The notes under the pieces are model-generated. The model searched no databases. It saw only the letters and a program-made list of their open reading frames with translations, and was not told the DNA's origin. DNA of 64,000 nt from UBA7985 sp002711265 (GTDB taxonomy: Bacteria > Pseudomonadota > Alphaproteobacteria > UBA7985), in assembly GCA_965660945.1 (NCBI GenBank), contig CBFIBS010000001.1, positions 1-64,000 on the forward strand, read 5' to 3'. Positions 34,377-43,026 of this stretch are shown piece after piece. The position numbers were made by a program, and so were the translations under genes. The stretch's first letter is position 1, and each line of letters opens with the position of its first letter.

Positions 34377-35255
34377 GTGGTCGCGTTGAATACCGAAAAC
34401 GACTTTCTGAACTATGCGGACACGCAGCTTGTTCCGACTCTCGATGGTATCCTGATCGAGCGTCACAGGCCCATGGCCTTCGCCATCCCTTATCACCACC
34501 ACGCATCGATCGAGCTGAACTATCTCGATGGCTGCGACATGGAATACTCCTTCTCTGGTACCTCGGTTGTGCGCCGGTCCGGCAGTCTGACGCTGTTCTG
34601 GGGCGCCTCGCCCCACGGGGTCACGCGCGTCGACGGCGATGGTGAGATCATCAACATCTACGTTTCGTTCTCGCAGATCCTGCGCTGGGGACTGCCTGAG
34701 CCCTTCCTCAACTCGCTCATAGCCGGTGACGTGATGAGTGCCTCTGCCCAACCCGATACCGACCCCTCGCAGTTCCGCCGCTGGACCGAAGAGATCCGCA
34801 GCGGTGATTCAACCTGGCGCCAACTGGTGCTCGGCGAGGTCGAAATGCGGGTCCGGCGCTTTGCGCTCGAGGGTTGGGAGACGGTTAAGCCCGGATATGG
34901 CCGGGTGAAGTCGGTTATCGGCGCCGGCGGCGCCATGCAGCACATCGAAGAAATGCTGCGGTTCATCGCAGACCGCTATTGCGACCCAATTTCAGTGACA
35001 GACGTGGCCGACAGCGTCGGCCTCTCGCCGTCCTACGCCATGACCCTGTTCCGTCGGGTTGTGGGTGTGCCGATCAAGGAGCACATCACCCGCATCCGCC
35101 TCAGCCACGCTCAGATGCTGCTGTCAAACTCGGACGACAAGATCCTGTCCATCGCGATGGACAGTGGTTTCGGCTCGCTTTCCAGCTTCTACGAAGCCTT
35201 CCAATCCCACCTCGACACCACCCCTTCAGCCTTCCGCCGCAACGCGCGTCGCTAG
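34377..35255 (+). CDS. AraC-family transcriptional regulator (MelR-like)
   Basis: The 292-residue protein has a cupin-like ligand domain (residues 25-110) and two C-terminal helix-turn-helix units (about 190-285). These contain VTDVADSVGLSPSYAMTLFR and the second-helix block KILSIAMDSGFGSLSSFYEA, followed by the AraC signature ending TPSAFRRNARR. It starts with GTG, with AGGA nine bases upstream. The arrangement between a MelB-like symporter and a GH4 alpha-galactosidase parallels MelR in enteric bacteria, so it probably activates this cluster when the sugar is bound. Confidence 0.9.
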   Translation: MVALNTENDFLNYADTQLVPTLDGILIERHRPMAFAIPYHHHASIELNYLDGCDMEYSFSGTSVVRRSGSLTLFWGASPHGVTRVDGDGEIINIYVSFSQILRWGLPEPFLNSLIAGDVMSASAQPDTDPSQFRRWTEEIRSGDSTWRQLVLGEVEMRVRRFALEGWETVKPGYGRVKSVIGAGGAMQHIEEMLRFIADRYCDPISVTDVADSVGLSPSYAMTLFRRVVGVPIKEHITRIRLSHAQMLLSNSDDKILSIAMDSGFGSLSSFYEAFQSHLDTTPSAFRRNARR

Positions 35256-35327
35256 CCTAATTGGCAGTCCCGACAGGTTGCAAACAGGTGAATACCGGAA
35301 ATTTCTCTTGGATTCAGTGAAGCTTAA

Positions 35328-35349
35328 GTAGCCGGTTTCATTAGGCTAC
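35328..35349. promoter_or_regulatory. Inverted repeat upstream of the GH4 gene, possible operator
   Basis: GTAGCC (35328-35333) and GGCTAC (35344-35349) are perfect inverted copies separated by ten bases, about 65 bases upstream of the GH4 start and after the regulator stop. There is no T-run, so an operator or a leader hairpin is more likely than a terminator. Confidence 0.35.
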
Positions 35350-35414
35350 GCTAAACGACGGCTGAGCTGCGGGTAATGCTGGTGGCTCGAGCATTGGGAC
35401 TTGGAGGACATTCT

Positions 35415-36788
35415 ATGGCGACGGGACCGCGCATCGCCTTTATCGGCGCTGGTTCGACTGTTTTCATGAAAAACATCGTCGGAGATATCCTGCAGCGTCC
35501 AGCACTGGCGGACGCCCACTTTGCGCTCATGGACATTGACCAGGGGCGGCTGGACGAGTCTGCCCTTGTGGCTGGAAAAATCATTTCCACCCTCAAAACC
35601 GCTGCGACCGTGTCGACCCATACTGACCGGCGGGAAGCCCTAAGCGAGGCTGATTTTGTTATCGTAGCCTTCCAGATCGGCGGCTACGACCCCTGCACGA
35701 TCACGGATTTCGAGATCCCTCGCTCCTTCGGTCTGCGCCAGACCATCGCCGACACCCTCGGCGTTGGTGGGATCATGCGCGGCCTGCGGACTGTGCCGCA
35801 TCTGTGGGCGGTCTGCGAAGACATTCTGGCGGTCTGCCCCGATGCGCTGATGCTGCAGTATGTAAACCCGATGGCGATCAACACCTGGGCGATCGAGGCG
35901 CGCTACCCGCAGATCAGGCAGGTCGGCCTGTGCCACTCGGTGCAAGGCACCGCCGAAGAGCTCGCCCACGACCTCGACCTCGACGTCAACACGCTCAAGT
36001 ACCGCGTCGGCGGGATCAACCACATGGCCTTCTTCCTCGAACTCGAGGAGCGACGGGCCGACGGCAGCACCCGCGACCTATACCCCGAGCTTCACCGCGC
36101 CTTTGCCGAAGGCCGTGCGCCCAAGCCCAACCGGATGCAGCCGCGCTGTGAGAACCGCGTACGCTACGAAATGCTAAACCGTCTGGGTTACTTCGTAACG
36201 GAGAGTTCGGAGCACTTCTCCGAATACGTGCCCTACTTCATCAAGGACGGCCGCCCGGACCTGATCGAGAAATTCCAGGTGCCGCTGGACGAGTACCCCA
36301 AGCGCTGTATCGAGCAGGTGGAAGCGTGGAATGCGCAGGCGCAGGCCTTCCGCGATGCCGAGACCATCGAGGTCGAAGCCAGCCATGAATACGCCTCCGA
36401 AATCATCAACGCCATGTGGACCGACAGCCCGGCGGTGATCTACGGCAACACCCGCAACGCCGGCTATATCTCCAACCTGCCCGAGGGCTGCGCGGTCGAA
36501 GTCCCCTGCCTCGTCGATGCCAACGGCGTACAACCCACGGCAATCGGCGACCTGCCCAAGCAGCTTGTCGGCCTGATCCGCACCAACATCTCGGTGCAGG
36601 AAATGACGGTTGAGGCGCTGATGACAGAGAACCGCGAGCACATTTACCACGCGGCCATGCTCGACCCGCACACCGCGGCCGAACTGGATCTCGATCAGAT
36701 CTGGGCGCTGACCGACGCGCTGATCGCCGGACACGGCGAATGGCTGCCGGACTGGTGCCACGGCCCTGCCAAGGCCATCGCAGCCTGA
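35415..36788 (+). CDS. melA: GH4 alpha-galactosidase/alpha-glucosidase (MelA-like)
   Basis: The 457-residue protein has the NAD-binding start IAFIGAGSTVFMKNIVGDIL, unusual for a glycosidase but standard in family GH4. It also has ADTLGVGGIMRGLRT, the metal-site cysteine and histidine in LCHSVQGTAEEL, and GINHMAFF. GH4 enzymes need NAD+ and Mn2+ and cleave by an oxidation-elimination route. The CHSVQ pattern is typical of MelA alpha-galactosidases. The ATG at 35415 has GGAGG seven bases upstream, so the longer frame from 35376 is rejected. It lies after the AraC-type regulator and should hydrolyse the imported alpha-galactoside in the cytoplasm. Confidence 0.9.
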   Translation: MATGPRIAFIGAGSTVFMKNIVGDILQRPALADAHFALMDIDQGRLDESALVAGKIISTLKTAATVSTHTDRREALSEADFVIVAFQIGGYDPCTITDFEIPRSFGLRQTIADTLGVGGIMRGLRTVPHLWAVCEDILAVCPDALMLQYVNPMAINTWAIEARYPQIRQVGLCHSVQGTAEELAHDLDLDVNTLKYRVGGINHMAFFLELEERRADGSTRDLYPELHRAFAEGRAPKPNRMQPRCENRVRYEMLNRLGYFVTESSEHFSEYVPYFIKDGRPDLIEKFQVPLDEYPKRCIEQVEAWNAQAQAFRDAETIEVEASHEYASEIINAMWTDSPAVIYGNTRNAGYISNLPEGCAVEVPCLVDANGVQPTAIGDLPKQLVGLIRTNISVQEMTVEALMTENREHIYHAAMLDPHTAAELDLDQIWALTDALIAGHGEWLPDWCHGPAKAIAA

Positions 36789-36809
36789 CGAGGGTTCGTT
36801 GACGGTCGC

Positions 36810-37916
36810 TCAGTCGTAGGCTGCGACGGGTGCTCCAAACTGCTCGGGGTCTATGCTCAGCCCCAGACCTGGCCCACTGGGTACCTTGATGCGCCCTTTT
36901 TCCGCACGAACGCCATACACGGCGTCGTAGTGGCCCTCGATATGGGGCTGGGCGATCCAGACCCCGTCGAGCTGCTCCGGCGCGACGCTGGCCGCAACCT
37001 GCACGCAGGCGGCCGACACGATGTCCCCACCCCATGAATCGTCGCAGGTGTGGCGCAGTCCCGCCGCCCGGCAGATGTCCCGCGCTGCCGCCATTGGCCC
37101 CAGCCCACCCATGCGGGTTAGCTTCAACCCGAAGCCCTCCACAAGGCCCTGCCCGGCGGCGCTGACCATGGTTGCCAGATCCACGGCACTTTCGTCCATG
37201 TACAGCGGATGACACAGCCGGGGACGCACCTGCGCCAGCTCCCGCAGGGTGTCACACGGCTGCTCAAGGGTCAGCGCCCTGTCCCGGAGCGCTTGGGACA
37301 GCGTGACGGCGTCACCCGGGGTCAGCCCCCGATTGGCGTCGAGCACCAGTCGAACCCCCGGTCCAACCGCCTCCTGCACCCGGTGCGCGGCCTCGATATC
37401 GACCTCAAGCGGCCTTCCGCCTACTTTGAGCTGCAGTCGCTGGTAGCCTTCCTGCGCCCGCTCTGCTGCCTCCCGCGCCATATCGTCGGGCGCGCCAACG
37501 CTGATGGCGAAATAGGCGGGAACGTCGTCACAGACTGCCCCGCCGAGTAAATCCACCACCCTCAGCCCCAGCGACTGGCCCAGCGCGTCGTAGGCACCGA
37601 CTTCCAGCGCCGCCTTGGCATAGGCATGGCCTGCGAGCGCGGCGTCCATCCGACGCTGAAGCGCGCGCGGGCTGCGGACCGACGCGCCGATCAACGTGGG
37701 CGCCAGCAGCTCAAGCGCTGCACGGGCACCCTTGGCATGCGCTGGTGCATAGGTCGGACCAAGTGGGCAGGTCTCGCCCCAGCCAACCACGCCGATGTCC
37801 AGTTCCACCGCTACCAGTGTGGTGTCGAGGGCCCAAACCGGCCCGCTGGACATGACGTAAGGACCGTCGGCAACCGGCAGGTCGTGCTGGAACACGCGGA
37901 TCGATGTTATTTTCAC
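36810..37916 (-). CDS. Enolase-superfamily enzyme, hydroxyproline dehydratase/betaine epimerase-like
   Basis: This 368-residue MR/MLE-type enzyme has the capping domain start MKITSIRVFQHDLPVADGPY and the signature GWGETCPLGPTYAPAHAKGA. The barrel has the base LKVGG, metal ligands in LDANRG, LEQPC and MDESA, and LKLTRMGG and DDSWGGDIVSAA near the end. The CPLGPTY and DDSWGGDI blocks resemble cis-3-hydroxy-L-proline dehydratases and 4-hydroxyproline-betaine epimerases, so I favour an amino-acid or betaine substrate over a sugar acid. The GTG at 37914-37916 with GGGGAG upstream gives the usual length; the 115-codon longer frame is rejected. It is convergent with melA. Confidence 0.8.
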   Translation of the reverse strand: MKITSIRVFQHDLPVADGPYVMSSGPVWALDTTLVAVELDIGVVGWGETCPLGPTYAPAHAKGARAALELLAPTLIGASVRSPRALQRRMDAALAGHAYAKAALEVGAYDALGQSLGLRVVDLLGGAVCDDVPAYFAISVGAPDDMAREAAERAQEGYQRLQLKVGGRPLEVDIEAAHRVQEAVGPGVRLVLDANRGLTPGDAVTLSQALRDRALTLEQPCDTLRELAQVRPRLCHPLYMDESAVDLATMVSAAGQGLVEGFGLKLTRMGGLGPMAAARDICRAAGLRHTCDDSWGGDIVSAACVQVAASVAPEQLDGVWIAQPHIEGHYDAVYGVRAEKGRIKVPSGPGLGLSIDPEQFGAPVAAYD

Positions 37917-38078
37917 GGGCAGCTCCCCGGTTTTCCTCGCCTGCGCAGCAAGCCGCAGTTTGTCTTCTCTGTCAAAATTAGACGCCTTTCTTGCCACTGG
38001 TGGGCAGGTGCGCAAGCCTGCGCCCTTGCGCCGCGGCTGACTTACCGTATCTTTAGCGCCAGACCATGAGCGAGACAC

Positions 38079-38540
38079 ATGACACTTCAGCCCGACGATA
38101 AGCCAAATACTCTGATGGAGCGGACCACCGTCGGCCTGCAGGTATCGAGCCTGCTGGTTCACGTGTTCTGCTGCGGGCTGCCGCTGATCGTGAATATTGC
38201 AGCGCTGGGCGGGCTTACCGGGCTTACGTTGCTTCCGCTCGGCTTCGAGTCCTGGTTTCACAAAAACGAAGTCATGATCTTCTCGCTGGCTGTTGCCATG
38301 GTCGGGGTGTCAGCGCTGATGCACTTCAGCAGCCGTCGGCACGCGTCTCACGCCCATCACAGCCACCACGACTGTGACGACCATCACCATGCCAAAGCGC
38401 TGGACCTGCAGCCACACTGCGACCACGAGGACGACTGCGAGCAGCGCTCGAATACCGGTCGCTGGTTGCTCATCGCGTCCGTGGTGCTGCTTGGCCTCAA
38501 CGCCTTCATGACTTTTGGCTTCGACCACGGCCACGCCTGA
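38079..38540 (+). CDS. MerC-like membrane protein with His-rich loop
   Basis: The 153-residue protein has four hydrophobic segments. The first contains HVFCCGLPLIVN, a paired-cysteine motif placed as in MerC mercury transporters. Between the third and fourth segments is a dense His/Asp/Cys loop (HAHHSHHDCDDHHHAK, then HCDHEDDCEQ), and the C-terminus is FDHGHA. MerC proteins carry Hg2+ inward. The histidine loop instead suggests zinc, nickel or copper handling. No merR or other metal-resistance gene is adjacent. It stands alone between the divergent enolase-family gene and the dioxygenase gene. Confidence 0.7.
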   Translation: MTLQPDDKPNTLMERTTVGLQVSSLLVHVFCCGLPLIVNIAALGGLTGLTLLPLGFESWFHKNEVMIFSLAVAMVGVSALMHFSSRRHASHAHHSHHDCDDHHHAKALDLQPHCDHEDDCEQRSNTGRWLLIASVVLLGLNAFMTFGFDHGHA

Positions 38541-38595
38541 CGTAGCCGTTTGAGCCACGCAATATGAGGCTGGTCGTCTGAGGCTGGCCGCTGCC

Positions 38596-39402
38596 TCAGG
38601 GTCGGGGCGCTTCCATCGCCGCATAGATGTCGTTGATCCGGGCATCCAGCTGATCGCGTCGCGCCAGATCGTCGGGGTGCATGTCCCGCAGGGCGGGTGC
38701 GTCGACCTTGAAATGGCGGTAGTCGTCGACCCCCCGCACCAGAATGGCGCTGTCTTCGTCGTGCTTGACCTGCCGTACGTCGGTGGAGACGAACTGGATG
38801 TTGACCCCGATGCGGCGGTCGCTGGAATGGTTCGGCATGGAGGCGTGCAAGGTCCAGCCGTGGTGAAGGCTGGCCTCACCAGGGCGCAGCGGTGCCAGCC
38901 GCGCAGCGCCCTCATCGACCCCCTGCACCGTCTGGCCGAAGGCGAGCACGTTGTCGGGGTCGTCGGTCTTCTCGTGCTCATAGCGGCCGGTCTTGTGTGA
39001 GCCGGGCAGCATCCGCATGCAGCCGCTTTCGCCGGTCGCGGGGGAAAGCGCGACCCACGCCGACACCTGGTTGGCGTTGCTCAGGCCCCAATAGGTCAGA
39101 TCCTGATGCCAGCTGACGTGAGAGGTCGCGCCGGCTTCCTTGACGATATAGCACGTGTTGTAGAGCAGGATGTTAGGGCCGAGGATCGCCTCGACCGCAT
39201 CCAGCAGGACCGGGTTGGTTGCGATCTCCCACGGCGAGCGCAGCACCGAGTGCATCTTGTATTTGTAGTGCAGCTTGCCGTGCCTGGCTTCGGTTTGCTC
39301 CATGATCGCGCGGTGGGCCTGCGCCTCGTCCTCGCTGAACAACCGCAGCGGGGCGATGTAGCCATCGCGGTCGTAGATGTCTCTGATTTCGTTCGCCTGC
39401 AT
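38596..39402 (-). CDS. Phytanoyl-CoA dioxygenase (PhyH)-family protein
   Basis: This 268-residue non-heme Fe(II)/2-oxoglutarate oxygenase has the iron ligands in SHVSWHQDLTYWG (HxD) and HHGWTLHASMPNHSSDRRIG, where the second His and the Arg that binds 2-oxoglutarate are seen. The ATG at 39400-39402 has GGGAGG nine bases upstream; a start 27 bases earlier is possible. Substrates of bacterial PhyH proteins vary widely (ectoine, halogenated or betaine compounds). It is divergent from allA at the edge of the purine cluster, so a purine-related or betaine substrate is possible, but this is unproved. Confidence 0.82.
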   Translation of the reverse strand: MQANEIRDIYDRDGYIAPLRLFSEDEAQAHRAIMEQTEARHGKLHYKYKMHSVLRSPWEIATNPVLLDAVEAILGPNILLYNTCYIVKEAGATSHVSWHQDLTYWGLSNANQVSAWVALSPATGESGCMRMLPGSHKTGRYEHEKTDDPDNVLAFGQTVQGVDEGAARLAPLRPGEASLHHGWTLHASMPNHSSDRRIGVNIQFVSTDVRQVKHDEDSAILVRGVDDYRHFKVDAPALRDMHPDDLARRDQLDARINDIYAAMEAPRP

Positions 39403-39528
39403 GCGCGCATCCTCCCGATTTCCCGCCATTCACAGTGATCAGGACCGGGCAGCTTTTCCCATCGCGACGCGGTGGCGTTTTTTCGCTAAGCTGCGGCAAG
39501 AACAAGGCGTGTTGGCAGGACCAGAGGC

Positions 39529-40038
39529 ATGAAACGACTGACCATCGAACCGCTCGAGCAAGGCGCCTTCGCGCCCTTTGGCGACGTCATAGACACCCGC
39601 CGGAGGGACGCGCAGTGCGTCGCCATCAACGATGGCTTCACCCAGCGCCATCATGCGCTTTCGCCGGTTCAGACCGAGGGCAATGACCCGATCCTGTCGG
39701 TCTTTGAAACCCGCAGCTTCGGCCTTCCGCTGCAGATCCGCATGCTTGAACGCCACCCGCGTGGCTCACAGGCCTTCATCCCCATGGGGGACAGCGGTAC
39801 GCGGGATTTCCTGATCGTCGTGGCCGAGGGCGACGGAGCGCCGGACCCGGAGACGATACGGGCCTTTCGTGTCAGCGCTGGTCAGGGCGTGAATTTCCAC
39901 GCCGGTGTCTGGCACCATCCCAATATCGTGATCGAAGGCAGTCAGACGTTTCTGGTCGTCGACCGTTCCGATCCGGCCAGCAATCTCGAAGAGTTCACCT
40001 TTTCTGACGAAGTCGGTCCGATCTGGCTCGATGTCTGA
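39529..40038 (+). CDS. allA: Ureidoglycolate lyase
   Basis: The 169-residue protein matches ureidoglycolate lyase: TIEPLEQGAFAPFGDVIDTR at the start, then MLERHPRGSQAFIPMG and the metal-region GVNFHAGVWHHP. It releases glyoxylate and urea from ureidoglycolate, the last step of allantoate breakdown via allantoicase. The allantoicase gene is convergent 14 bases away, and puuE and uraD lie beyond it, so the pathway context is strong. AAGGCGTG and AGAGGC lie upstream of the ATG at 39529. Length is normal for the family (about 165-170). Confidence 0.93.
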   Translation: MKRLTIEPLEQGAFAPFGDVIDTRRRDAQCVAINDGFTQRHHALSPVQTEGNDPILSVFETRSFGLPLQIRMLERHPRGSQAFIPMGDSGTRDFLIVVAEGDGAPDPETIRAFRVSAGQGVNFHAGVWHHPNIVIEGSQTFLVVDRSDPASNLEEFTFSDEVGPIWLDV

Positions 40039-40052
40039 ACCAGTCGCCTCGA

Positions 40053-41105
40053 TCAGCCTAGGCTGACCGCCCTTCCGAACAGCTTCAGCCGCGAGATGCC
40101 GCCGTCAGGGACGATGTTGAAGCGGACCACGGACACCGGCCCGACGCCGCTGAGCTGGCTGGCGTCAAAGCTGTGCTCTGCATCGGCGCTCAGGGGCTGT
40201 GAGGGTAGGATTTCCGGCCAGAATTGGCTGTCGGCCTTGAGCGCATCGGGATTGTCGAGCAGCGCAAGATCGGTGCCCTTCAGCAGGCGGCCGTTCATCG
40301 AACAGGTCGCCGGGAAGTTGCCCTTATAATGGGCCGTGTCGACCAGCACGCTATCGAGCGTGCCGGCCTGGCCCAGCGCGACGATGATCCAGTCAAAACC
40401 CGGCTCGCGGCGGCGACGGGTCTCCCAGCCATCGCCCATGTCCAGCCCCTTGTCGGGGTACAAGATCACTTCGGGATTGCCGTAGTGGCTGTCGTTGTAA
40501 CCGAGGATGCGTCCGCCCCGGAGGATCGACGACAGTTCCTCGCTCGCAGACCCGCTGGCAGCGCCCGGTGCGGAAACCGGAATGCCGTGCACCCGCAGGC
40601 GGGCAATCCCGCCATCGGGGTACATGTCCAGCCGTAGGTGGGTCACCGGCTGATCGCTAGCGACCTCGAACCAGTGGGCGGCGTCAGGCCCCAGTCGGCT
40701 CATGGCGACCAGCGGACGGTAGTCACTCTCTGCCGGAAGCCCCTCGCCCGTATGATAAGCTCCCTGCAGGCTGGCCGCATGCGGGAAGTTGCCGGTGAAG
40801 AAGGCCGTATCGATGTTGACGGCGCGGACGATGGTCGCCCCACCCAACCGGATGATGGCGTGATCGTGGCCGCCGTCGCGGCGGCGGCGGCTCTCCCACC
40901 CATCCATATACTTGCCGTGATCGTCGTAGAGGTCGGGGTCGAAGCTGGGCTCTTCAATGCGGATCAGGCGGTCTCGCGCGCCGAAGAACTCATCGGTCAC
41001 CGATACCACCGCTGCACCCAGTCGCGCGTTGGCGAGGTTGGCGTAGCGCGCTGCGAAGTCCGGCACTTCTCTGACGGCCTGCATAATGGTGGAGCCCTGG
41101 CTCAT
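40053..41105 (-). CDS. alc: Allantoicase
   Basis: This 350-residue enzyme has two similar jelly-roll halves. Each half has the pattern of a mixed D/H-rich strand followed by GWExRRRR: YMDGWESRRRRDGGHDHAIIRLG near residue 65, and MGDGWETRRRREPGFDWIIV near residue 225. Each also has a D-TAH/F-x-GNFP block (VDTAHYKGNFPATCSMNGR and its counterpart). It hydrolyses allantoate to ureidoglycolate and urea. The start overlaps the uraD stop by four bases, so puuE-uraD-alc form one minus-strand operon. An allA gene converges on its end. Confidence 0.94.
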   Translation of the reverse strand: MSQGSTIMQAVREVPDFAARYANLANARLGAAVVSVTDEFFGARDRLIRIEEPSFDPDLYDDHGKYMDGWESRRRRDGGHDHAIIRLGGATIVRAVNIDTAFFTGNFPHAASLQGAYHTGEGLPAESDYRPLVAMSRLGPDAAHWFEVASDQPVTHLRLDMYPDGGIARLRVHGIPVSAPGAASGSASEELSSILRGGRILGYNDSHYGNPEVILYPDKGLDMGDGWETRRRREPGFDWIIVALGQAGTLDSVLVDTAHYKGNFPATCSMNGRLLKGTDLALLDNPDALKADSQFWPEILPSQPLSADAEHSFDASQLSGVGPVSVVRFNIVPDGGISRLKLFGRAVSLG

Positions 41106-41635
41106 CCGCCCTTCCCTCTCTGCTCTGTGGTCTCTTCAACGCGGTCTTCCAGCCGGAATGTCATAATTCGGCAGACCTGTCGAATCGCCTCGCTGAACTC
41201 TTCAGTACGGGCACGGGGCAAGCGGTCGCGAAAGCTGTCCAGGATCTGCGCCTTGGTTGCGCCCTTGACCGCCAGAATAAACGGAAAGCCAAAGCGCGCC
41301 TTGTAGCTTTCGTTCAGGGCGGTGAATTCAGTCCGCTCGGCATCGGTCAGACGATCCAGACCGGCCGAGGCTTGTTCCTGCGTGCTGTCTTCGGTCAGCT
41401 GCCCGGCTGCAGCCAGCTTCCCGGCCAGATCCGGGTGCGCACAGACGACTGCGAGGCGATCTTCGTCCTCGGCCCCTTCCAGCGCCGCGCAGAAAGCCCT
41501 GATCAACGCCGCACGGCTGACGAAAGGCGCCCGCGCCGCAGCGTTTTCCGCGACCCACGGACTTTCTTCGGCAATATCCCCGAAAGCGTCGACGAAGGCG
41601 GCGCGGTCGAGGTCGTTCACAGCCTCAAGCTTCAT
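41102..41635 (-). CDS. uraD: OHCU decarboxylase
   Basis: The 177-residue protein shows the OHCU-decarboxylase pattern: AFVDAFGDIAEESPWVAENA, CAHPDLAGKLAAAGQLTEDS (the catalytic His is in AHPDLAGK) and FPFILAVKGATKAQILDSF. It converts 2-oxo-4-hydroxy-4-carboxy-5-ureidoimidazoline to S-allantoin. The ATG at 41633-41635 is preferred to the 25-codon longer frame because it begins MKLEAVNDLDRAAF, as homologues do. It overlaps puuE by 11 bases and alc by four. It stands between HIU hydrolase and allantoinase in the pathway. Confidence 0.94.
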   Translation of the reverse strand: MKLEAVNDLDRAAFVDAFGDIAEESPWVAENAAARAPFVSRAALIRAFCAALEGAEDEDRLAVVCAHPDLAGKLAAAGQLTEDSTQEQASAGLDRLTDAERTEFTALNESYKARFGFPFILAVKGATKAQILDSFRDRLPRARTEEFSEAIRQVCRIMTFRLEDRVEETTEQRGKGG

Positions 41636-42542
41636 AGGGGAAGCGCTCCCGCCAGTGCTGAGCGATATCAGCGCGGGTGGCAACCCAGGCCGCATCATGG
41701 CTCTGAACATAATCGAGGAAGCGTGCCAGTGCCGCCGCGCGACCGGGGCGTCCGACCAAGCGGCAGTGCAGCCCCACCGACATCATTTTCGGTGCGGTCT
41801 CGCCCTCGGCGTAGAGCACGTCAAAGCTATCGCGCAGATAGGCGAAGAACTGATCGCCGGAATTAAAGCCTTGATTGGTCGCAAAGCGCATGTCGTTGGC
41901 GTCCAGCGTGTAGGGCACGATCAACTGCGGGCCATGGGCCGTGGTCTCCCAGTATGGCAGTTCGTCGGCGTAGGAGTCTGCACTGTAGAGAAACCCGCCG
42001 ATCTCCGCCGTCAGCTCGCGCGAATTCTCCGAGGTGCGGCCCGTGTACCAGCCCAGCGGGCGTTCGCCCGTCGCCGCCTCGTGCAGGCGCATGGCCTCTT
42101 CCATCTGCAGGCGCTCGCGCTCGATGCTCATATACTGGTGTTCGATCCACTTCAGACCGTGCGATGCGATCTCCCACCCGGCCTGCTTCATCGCCGCAAC
42201 CGCCTCAGGGTTTCTTTCCAGCGCTGTCGCCACGCCGAAGACTGTCACCGGCATAGCCCGCTCCGTGAACATGCGGTGCAGGCGCCAGAACCCGGCGCGA
42301 GAGCCGTACTCGTAGATGCTCTCCATGTTCATATGGCGCACGCCCTTGCGGGCATCGGCGCCGACGATCTCACTGAGAAAGGCTTCGGAGGCTTCATCCC
42401 CGTGGAGGATGTTGTTCTCCCCGCCCTCCTCATAGTTGACGACGAACTGCACGGCGATCCGCGCGTTCCCGGGCCACTGCGGGTGGGGTGCATGCGCGCC
42501 GTATCCCACCATGTCGCGCGGATAATCTCTGGTCCCTGCCAT
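41625..42542 (-). CDS. puuE: Cofactor-independent allantoinase (polysaccharide-deacetylase fold)
   Basis: The 305-residue protein has the PuuE pattern: GTRDYPRDMVGYGAHAPHPQ, ARIAVQFVVNYEEGGENNIL, DANDMRF and YADELPYW. This is a NodB-like fold that lacks the full metal site of true deacetylases. It opens the ring of allantoin to allantoate. The ATG at 42540-42542 is chosen; a TTG five codons upstream is the other option. It heads the puuE-uraD-alc operon and is divergent from uraH, across a 130-base gap that should hold promoters for both directions. Confidence 0.93.
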   Translation of the reverse strand: MAGTRDYPRDMVGYGAHAPHPQWPGNARIAVQFVVNYEEGGENNILHGDEASEAFLSEIVGADARKGVRHMNMESIYEYGSRAGFWRLHRMFTERAMPVTVFGVATALERNPEAVAAMKQAGWEIASHGLKWIEHQYMSIERERLQMEEAMRLHEAATGERPLGWYTGRTSENSRELTAEIGGFLYSADSYADELPYWETTAHGPQLIVPYTLDANDMRFATNQGFNSGDQFFAYLRDSFDVLYAEGETAPKMMSVGLHCRLVGRPGRAAALARFLDYVQSHDAAWVATRADIAQHWRERFPYEA

Positions 42543-42671
42543 TCTCTGGAAATCCAATGCCGAAATTACTGCCTCTGGGGCTAGGTTGCGTCCATTAGCG
42601 CCACAGTCTGCCTTGCCTCGTCAAGTGAGCTGTGAAATGGTCCCGTGCACACGAAGTCCGGAGGCTTGCAA

Positions 42672-43022
42672 TTGGGGACGCTGACAACGCATGTGCTTGA
42701 TTTGGCGAGTGGTTTACCGGCTCAGGGCCTTGCGCTCGAGCTCTTTGCCCTCGACGAAACACCGCGTTCACTGATCAAGGCTGTCACCAACGCCGATGGG
42801 CGGGTCGATCAGCCCTTGCTCACCCCTGAGACCATCGCCGTGGGTCGCTATCGGCTGGTGTTCCAGGCGGGCGACTACCTGCAGGTACATCACGGTTTTG
42901 CCGCCGCCGACCTGTTCCTCGACGAAGTGCCCTTGGACTTCCGCGTTTTCGATGCGGACAAGAAGTATCACGTGCCGCTGCTGCTCAGCCCCTACGGCTA
43001 CTCGACCTACCGAGGCAGCTGA
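42672..43022 (+). CDS. uraH: 5-hydroxyisourate hydrolase (transthyretin-like)
   Basis: The roughly 116-residue protein has the family's start LTTHVLDLASGLPAQGL, with the catalytic His in THVLD, the block ADGR and the C-terminal signature YSTYRGS. It hydrolyses 5-hydroxyisourate to OHCU. The open frame begins with GTG at 42645, but TTG at 42672 is better: it has GGAGG (42660-42664) seven bases upstream and gives the usual family length. It is followed four bases later by xdhA, so uraH, xdhA, xdhB and xdhC are probably one transcript. Confidence 0.92.
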   Translation: MGTLTTHVLDLASGLPAQGLALELFALDETPRSLIKAVTNADGRVDQPLLTPETIAVGRYRLVFQAGDYLQVHHGFAAADLFLDEVPLDFRVFDADKKYHVPLLLSPYGYSTYRGS

Positions 43023-43026
43023 ACCG

